The position numbers and the translations under genes are program-made. From Alphaproteobacteria bacterium (GTDB lineage: Bacteria > Pseudomonadota > Alphaproteobacteria > SHVP01), in NCBI GenBank assembly GCA_009694165.1, contig SHVP01000052.1, positions 1 to 17,462 of the forward strand: a stretch of DNA of 17,462 nucleotides. Direction: 5' to 3'. The stretch's first letter is position 1. Every line of letters begins with the position of its first letter. The notes under the pieces were generated by a model. That model worked only from the letters and a program-made list of their open reading frames with translations. It had not been told where the DNA came from and searched no databases. Below, in pieces: positions 13,272 through 17,462 of the stretch.

Positions 13272-14909
13272 TCATAGATTGCGTGCGCGTTCGCGCAACA
13301 CGAATTTCTGAATCTTGCCCGTCGACGTCTTGGGCAAGTCGCCAAAGACGATCGTCTTCGGCGTTTTGAAATGCGCCATGTTGGAGCGGCAAAACGCAAT
13401 GATCTCCTCGGCACTCACCGGGCTTGCGTCGGGGCGCAAGGTCACGAAGGCGCACGGGGTTTCGCCCCATTTCTCGTCGGGCCGGGCGACCACGGCCGCC
13501 TCGAGCACGGCGGGGTTCTTGTAGAGCACGCCCTCCACCTCGATGGTCGAGATATTCTCCCCCCCCGAAATGATGATGTCCTTGGAGCGGTCCTTGAGTT
13601 CGACGTAGCCGTCTTCATGCACCACGCCGAGATCGCCGGAATGAAACCAACCGCCGGCGAACGCCTCCTTGGTTGCCGTCGGGTTCTTCAGGTAGCCCTT
13701 CATGACGACGTTGCCGCGGAAGAACACCTCGCCCAATGACTCGCCGTCGGATCGGACCGGTTGCAGGCTCTCGGGATCGGCCACCATCAGATCCTCGAGC
13801 ACCTGGTAGCGCACGCCCTGTCGGGCCTTGAGCGCCGCCCGCTCCTCGAGCGGCCAGTCGTTCCACTCGGCGTGCCATTCGCTCACCACCGCCGGGCCGT
13901 AGACCTCGGTCAGGCCATAGAGATGGGTCACGTGGAAGCCGGCGGCCTCCATGCGGCCGATAACGGCCGCGGGCGGTGGCGCCGCCGCGGTGGCGATCTT
14001 CACTTGCCCAGGCAAGGGCTGGCGCTCCGCCGCCGACGCGTTGCTGATCATGTTCATCACGATTGGCGCGCCGCACAGGTGCGTGACGCCGTGGTTGGCG
14101 ATCGCGTCGTAGATCGCCTTGGCATCGATCCGGCGCAGGCAGACATGGGTGCCGGCATTGATGCTCAAGGTCCAGGGAAAGCACCAGCCGTTGCAATGGA
14201 ACATCGGCAGCGTCCACAGGTAGACCGGGTGAGCCGGCATGTGCCAAGCGAGGATATTGCCGACAGCGAGCAAATAGGCGCCGCGATGGTGGTAGACGAC
14301 GCCTTTGGGATTGCCGGTCGTGCCGGACGTGTAGTTGAGGGCAATGGCATCCCATTCGTCCGCCGGCCACTTCCAGGCAAAGGCCGGATCGCCTTCGCCA
14401 AGCAGCGATTCGTAGTCGATCGTCCCCAGGCGTTCGCCGGATCGAACCAAGGGGTCGTCGATGTCGACGACCAGGATCGGTCGCTTTAGACGGGCGAGCG
14501 CCGCCCGCACCACGGGGCTGAACTCGCGATCCGTCAACAGCACCTTGGCCTCGCCATGCTCGAGAATGAACGCGATCGTGTCGGCATCGAGCCGGACGTT
14601 GATCGCGTTGAGGACGGCGCCGGCCATGGGGACGCCGTAATGGGCTTCCAGCACAGCCGGGATGTTGGGCGCCATGATGGCGACCGTATCGTTCTTGCCG
14701 ATGCCGCGCCGGCCCAGCGCGCTCGCCAGGCGGCGGCAACGGGCGTAGAACTCGGCGTAGGTGAAGCTGCGGTCCTCGTGGATGATCGCCGGGTGGTTCG
14801 GAAATACTTTGGCGGCGCGCTCGAGGAAGGCAATCGGCGTCAACGGCCGGTAATTGGCCGCGTTCTTGTCGAGATCGAGGTCATAGGGACTGGCTGACCT
14901 GGACGTCAT
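13272..14909 (-). CDS. Acyl-CoA synthetase, medium/long-chain or DmdB-like (PRK08162 type)
   Basis: A 545-residue AMP-forming acyl-CoA ligase. Core motifs in order: P-loop YTSGTTGNPKG from Y193, LYGLTEVYGP, WFHSGDLGVVHEDGYVELKD (ribose-binding Asp in SGDLG), RSKDIIISGGENIS (hinge), and KTSTGKIQKF with the catalytic lysine K532 near the end. The opening SPYDLDLDKNAANYRPLTP is typical of the group annotated as acyl-CoA synthetase PRK08162, which includes ligases for fatty acids and methylmercaptopropionate (DmdB). Substrate cannot be fixed from sequence. The ATG at 14909 follows AGGGAGGA; a longer frame to 15026 is rejected as it would overlap prpE. It is divergent from prpE. Confidence 0.9.
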   Translation of the reverse strand: MTSRSASPYDLDLDKNAANYRPLTPIAFLERAAKVFPNHPAIIHEDRSFTYAEFYARCRRLASALGRRGIGKNDTVAIMAPNIPAVLEAHYGVPMAGAVLNAINVRLDADTIAFILEHGEAKVLLTDREFSPVVRAALARLKRPILVVDIDDPLVRSGERLGTIDYESLLGEGDPAFAWKWPADEWDAIALNYTSGTTGNPKGVVYHHRGAYLLAVGNILAWHMPAHPVYLWTLPMFHCNGWCFPWTLSINAGTHVCLRRIDAKAIYDAIANHGVTHLCGAPIVMNMISNASAAERQPLPGQVKIATAAAPPPAAVIGRMEAAGFHVTHLYGLTEVYGPAVVSEWHAEWNDWPLEERAALKARQGVRYQVLEDLMVADPESLQPVRSDGESLGEVFFRGNVVMKGYLKNPTATKEAFAGGWFHSGDLGVVHEDGYVELKDRSKDIIISGGENISTIEVEGVLYKNPAVLEAAVVARPDEKWGETPCAFVTLRPDASPVSAEEIIAFCRSNMAHFKTPKTIVFGDLPKTSTGKIQKFVLRERARNL

Positions 14910-14913
14910 GGGG

Positions 14914-14921
14914 TCCTCCCT
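14914..14921 (-). promoter_or_regulatory. Ribosome binding site deciding the acyl-CoA synthetase start
   Basis: AGGGAGGA on the reverse strand, just before the ATG at 14909. It supports that start against the 39-residue longer frame opening at 15026. Confidence 0.8.
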
Positions 14922-14927
14922 TTCGAA

Positions 14928-14971
14928 CCGGCGCACCTGACCGGGCGAGTGCGCGAATTCGGTTGCGCCGG
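14928..14971. promoter_or_regulatory. Inverted repeat in the shared promoter region of the two acyl-CoA synthetases
   Basis: CCGGCGCA (14928-14935) is matched by TGCGCCGG (14964-14971), exact over 8 bases, with 28 bases between. The half-sites are 36 bp centre to centre. They lie in the 115-bp divergent intergenic region, nearer the leftward gene. This is a candidate site for a regulator of both genes; GC-rich chance cannot be excluded. Confidence 0.4.
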
Positions 14972-15024
14972 CCGCGTGGGGTCCAAATGATACTGCCCCT
15001 ATTTTGCGCTTATACGAGATTTTC

Positions 15025-16917
15025 ATGACTGGTTACGCCGAAATCTACGCCGCCTGGCAGCGCGACCCGGAGCGCCATTGGGCCGCCGCTGCCGAGGACG
15101 TCCATTGGTTCAAGCGCTGGGACAAGGTTCTCGATTCCGCGCGGCCTCCGTTTTACCGCTGGTTTGCCGGTGGCCTGGTCAATACCTGCTACAACGCCGT
15201 CGATCGTCACGTCGCCGCCGGGCGCGCCGATCAGATCGCCCTCATCCACGATTCGCCGCTCACCGGCACCGTGCGGCGTTTGACTTACCGCGAACTCCTG
15301 GATCTCGTTGGCCACTTCGCCGGCGCGCTGGTCAAGCTTGGCGTCGGCCGAGGTGACCGCGTCGTCATCTACATGCCGGCCATCCCCGAGGCGGTCATCG
15401 CCATGCTGGCCTGCGCCCGGATCGGCGCCGTGCACTCGGTCGTCTTCGGGGGATTTGCGCCACGCGAACTGGCAACGCGCATCGACGACTGTGGCCCGAA
15501 ACTGCTGGTGACCGCATCGTGTGGAATCGAGCCCTCACGGATCATCGCCTACAAACCGCTGGTCGACGAAGCAATTGCCTTGTCGAGTCACAAGCCCGAC
15601 CACGTGGTGGTGCTGCAGCGCCCCCAGGTGAGGGCGACCATGCTGCCGCGGCGGGATGTCGATTGGAACGAGGCGATGGCCGCAGCCAAGTCCGTCGAAT
15701 GTGTCCCCGTCGCCAGCACCGATCCGCTTTACATCCTCTACACGTCGGGTTCGACGGGAAAGCCGAAGGGCGTCGTGCGCGACAACGGCGGCCATCTGGT
15801 CGCCCTCAAATGGAGCATGGGCGGGGTCTATGGCGTGCAGCCGGGCGAGACCTATTGGGCCGCCTCCGACGTAGGCTGGGTCGTGGGGCACTCCTACATC
15901 GTCTATGGCCCGCTCTTTCACGGCTGCACGACAATCCTCTACGAGGGAAAGCCGGTTGGCACGCCGGATGCCGGGGCCTTCTGGCGCGTCATCGCCGAGC
16001 ACGGCGTGGTGGCCTTGTTCACCGCCCCCACCTCGTTCCGCGCCATCCGTCGCGAAGATCCGGGCGGCAGCCACATCGGCCGCTACAATCTGTCGCGTTT
16101 TCGCACCTTGTTTCTGGCCGGCGAGCGGGCCGACCCCGATACCGTCCAGTGGGCGGAGGAGAAGCTGCGCCGACCGGTCATCGATCATTGGTGGCAGACC
16201 GAAACCGCTTGGGCGATCGCCGCCAACTGCGTCGGGTTGGGGATGCTGCCGGTCAAACATGGGTCGCCGACAAAAGCAACGCCGGGCTTCGACGTTCGGG
16301 TCCTTGACGACAGCGGGCGCGAGGTTCCGCGCGGCACCGAGGGCTCGATCTGCCTTCGCCTGCCGTTGCCGCCGGCGTCGCTGTTGTCGCTGTGGCGCGA
16401 CGACGATGGCTACATCGCGGCGTATCTGCGTGATTTCCCCGGGTTCTATAAAACCGGCGACGCCGGTTACCAGGACGCCGACGGCTACCTCTACATCCTC
16501 AGCCGAACCGACGACATCATCAATGTTGCCGGCCACCGGCTATCGACGGGCGCCATCGAAGAAGTCCTCGCCGGTCATCGCGATGTTGCCGAGTGCGCGG
16601 TCATCGGCGTCAAGGATCCGCTCAAGGGACAGGTTCCGATCGGATTCGTCGTCCTGAGCGCGGGCGTCGATCGGCCCGAAGAAGTGTTGCGCCAGGAGTT
16701 GATCCAGCGGGTCCGCGACTTGATCGGTCCAGTTGCGTCGTTCAAGACGGCGATGGTCGTGCGCGCACTGCCGAAAACGCGCTCGGGCAAGATTTTGCGC
16801 GGAACCATGCGCCGGATTGCCGATGCGGAGCCTTGGCAGATGCCGGCGACCATCGAGGACGCCAGTGTCCTCGATGCCATCGCGGCGACGCTGAAGGCGA
16901 ACGGACTCGCGTCCTAG
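15025..16917 (+). CDS. prpE: Propionyl-CoA synthetase
   Basis: A 630-residue AMP-forming short-chain acyl-CoA ligase activating propionate to propionyl-CoA (cytoplasm). It has the acetyl/propionyl-CoA synthetase N-terminal domain (YAEIYAAWQRDPERHWAAAA, NTCYNAVDRHV), the P-loop YTSGSTGKPKGVVRDNGGH from Y239 (VRDNGGH marks PrpE rather than Acs), HWWQTETAWAI, SRTDDIINVAGHRLSTGAIE and KTRSGKILRGTMRRIAD. K589 is the catalytic lysine, often regulated by acetylation in this family. The start is ATG 15025; the Shine-Dalgarno is weak. No prpB, prpC or prpD is adjacent, so propionyl-CoA may feed the methylmalonyl-CoA route; this is inference. Its TAG overlaps the stop of the convergent TrcR-type gene. 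Confidence 0.93.
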   Translation: MTGYAEIYAAWQRDPERHWAAAAEDVHWFKRWDKVLDSARPPFYRWFAGGLVNTCYNAVDRHVAAGRADQIALIHDSPLTGTVRRLTYRELLDLVGHFAGALVKLGVGRGDRVVIYMPAIPEAVIAMLACARIGAVHSVVFGGFAPRELATRIDDCGPKLLVTASCGIEPSRIIAYKPLVDEAIALSSHKPDHVVVLQRPQVRATMLPRRDVDWNEAMAAAKSVECVPVASTDPLYILYTSGSTGKPKGVVRDNGGHLVALKWSMGGVYGVQPGETYWAASDVGWVVGHSYIVYGPLFHGCTTILYEGKPVGTPDAGAFWRVIAEHGVVALFTAPTSFRAIRREDPGGSHIGRYNLSRFRTLFLAGERADPDTVQWAEEKLRRPVIDHWWQTETAWAIAANCVGLGMLPVKHGSPTKATPGFDVRVLDDSGREVPRGTEGSICLRLPLPPASLLSLWRDDDGYIAAYLRDFPGFYKTGDAGYQDADGYLYILSRTDDIINVAGHRLSTGAIEEVLAGHRDVAECAVIGVKDPLKGQVPIGFVVLSAGVDRPEEVLRQELIQRVRDLIGPVASFKTAMVVRALPKTRSGKILRGTMRRIADAEPWQMPATIEDASVLDAIAATLKANGLAS

Positions 16918-17462
16918 GCGGGGTCTTTGCCGGAGGGCGTACCCAACATCGGTTCGGATTCGCCGCGGGTTTCGGCTGCCGCGAAATCGTTCGCGGCGGC
17001 GGCCGCGTTGCTGGCAGCCTTGCTCGCCGCTGCGGCCGCTGCGGCCTTTTCGCGCTGGGCCCGCGCCGCGGCGTGGCGGGCGCCCTCATCCTTGCGCAGC
17101 AGCCGGCGGTTGGCCGCCTCGACGGCCTCGTCGAGGTCGGTCTGCGAGCAGATTCCCAGGCTGATCGGGTCCTGCGGTTTCAGGTTCTGCACGTTCCAAT
17201 GGGTGCGTTCGCGCACGGCAACGACCGTCGGCTTGGTCGTGCCGACCAGACGGCAGATCTGCGCATCGGTCAGTTCGGAATGATACTTGATGAGCCAGGC
17301 AATCGCGTCCGGACGGTTCTGCCGCTTGGCGACCGGGGTGTAACGCGGGCCCGGCGGCCGCGCCTTGGTCTCGATCTCGGGTTCGACAATATGCAGGCGG
17401 GCGGCCGGGTCCTTGCTGCAGCGATCGATTTCGTCCAGCGTCAACTCTCCGGCGGTGATCGG
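16914..17462 (-). CDS. DUF1013/TrcR-type cell-cycle transcriptional regulator (5' end beyond window)
   Basis: The reverse frame runs in from the right edge without a start, reading PITAGELTLDEIDRC, then GPRYTPVAKRQNRPDAIAWL, AQICRLVGTTKPTVVAVRER (helix-turn-helix) and SLGICSQTDLDEAV. This matches DUF1013, named for TrcR, an alphaproteobacterial regulator linked to cell-cycle transcription. The first part of the protein (about 60 residues in relatives) lies outside. An apparent TTG start at 17444 is rejected because the upstream residues continue the family match. The last 50 residues are a low-complexity alanine-rich tail (AARAQREKAAAAAAASKAAS), probably disordered or helical. It ends with TAG 16916-16914, sharing the CTAG with prpE. 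Confidence 0.88.
   Translation of the reverse strand, partial: PITAGELTLDEIDRCSKDPAARLHIVEPEIETKARPPGPRYTPVAKRQNRPDAIAWLIKYHSELTDAQICRLVGTTKPTVVAVRERTHWNVQNLKPQDPISLGICSQTDLDEAVEAANRRLLRKDEGARHAAARAQREKAAAAAAASKAASNAAAAANDFAAAETRGESEPMLGTPSGKDPA

Noticed and set aside
13615..14739. 374-codon open frame on the reverse strand inside the acyl-CoA synthetase gene
   Set aside because: It is the shifted frame of the same strand; its translation is Arg/Gly/Pro rich with no family motif, while the true frame carries all ligase motifs.
15535..16536. 333-codon open frame antisense to prpE
   Set aside because: Typical high-GC mirror frame; no recognisable motif and prpE is intact on the other strand.

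Overview
The window is high-GC DNA from the chromosome of an alphaproteobacterium, probably Rhodospirillales-like. The evidence is lineage-typical genes: the 42-residue aa3-type cytochrome c oxidase subunit IV next to a split three-gene proton-translocating transhydrogenase (pntAA-pntAB-pntB), a COQ9-family gene close to a divergent rpsU, a TrcR/DUF1013 regulator and two YdcH-like (DUF465) miniproteins. I see no tRNA, rRNA, CRISPR array, insertion sequence, phage gene or integrase. Coding density is high and the region reads as core chromosome, not an island.

Layout. (1) The left edge holds the N-terminal part of a leftward indolepyruvate ferredoxin oxidoreductase. (2) At 654-4638 a tightly overlapped rightward operon encodes a UDP-glucuronate 4-epimerase-like enzyme, two different PaaI-type hotdog thioesterases, an M3 oligoendopeptidase and a small winged-helix protein. 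(3) A good extended -10 promoter inside the end of that operon starts a second unit, coxIV-pntAA-pntAB-pntB (4688-7752), linking respiration and NADPH supply. (4) A terminator serving leftward rpsU follows. rpsU (TTG start) is separated by about 400 bp from divergent def and COQ9, and def appears to have a leaderless promoter. (5) purE-purK, for the bacterial two-step conversion of AIR to CAIR, run leftward from a near-consensus promoter and meet COQ9 tail to tail with overlapping stops. (6) 11412-13229 holds a GGDEF diguanylate cyclase broken by two single-base frameshifts, then a YdcH protein, a TIGR02444-type protein and a second YdcH protein. (7) Two acyl-CoA synthetases are divergent across about 115 bp: a leftward medium/long-chain type (PRK08162/DmdB-like) and a rightward propionyl-CoA synthetase (prpE). 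prpE meets the TrcR-type regulator tail to tail through a shared CTAG.

I found no convincing new biological system. The best leads are the doubly frameshifted diguanylate cyclase, the probable leaderless def mRNA, inverted repeats between the two acyl-CoA synthetases and upstream of the cyclase, the mixed-function epimerase/thioesterase/peptidase operon, and convergent gene pairs that share stop-codon bases.
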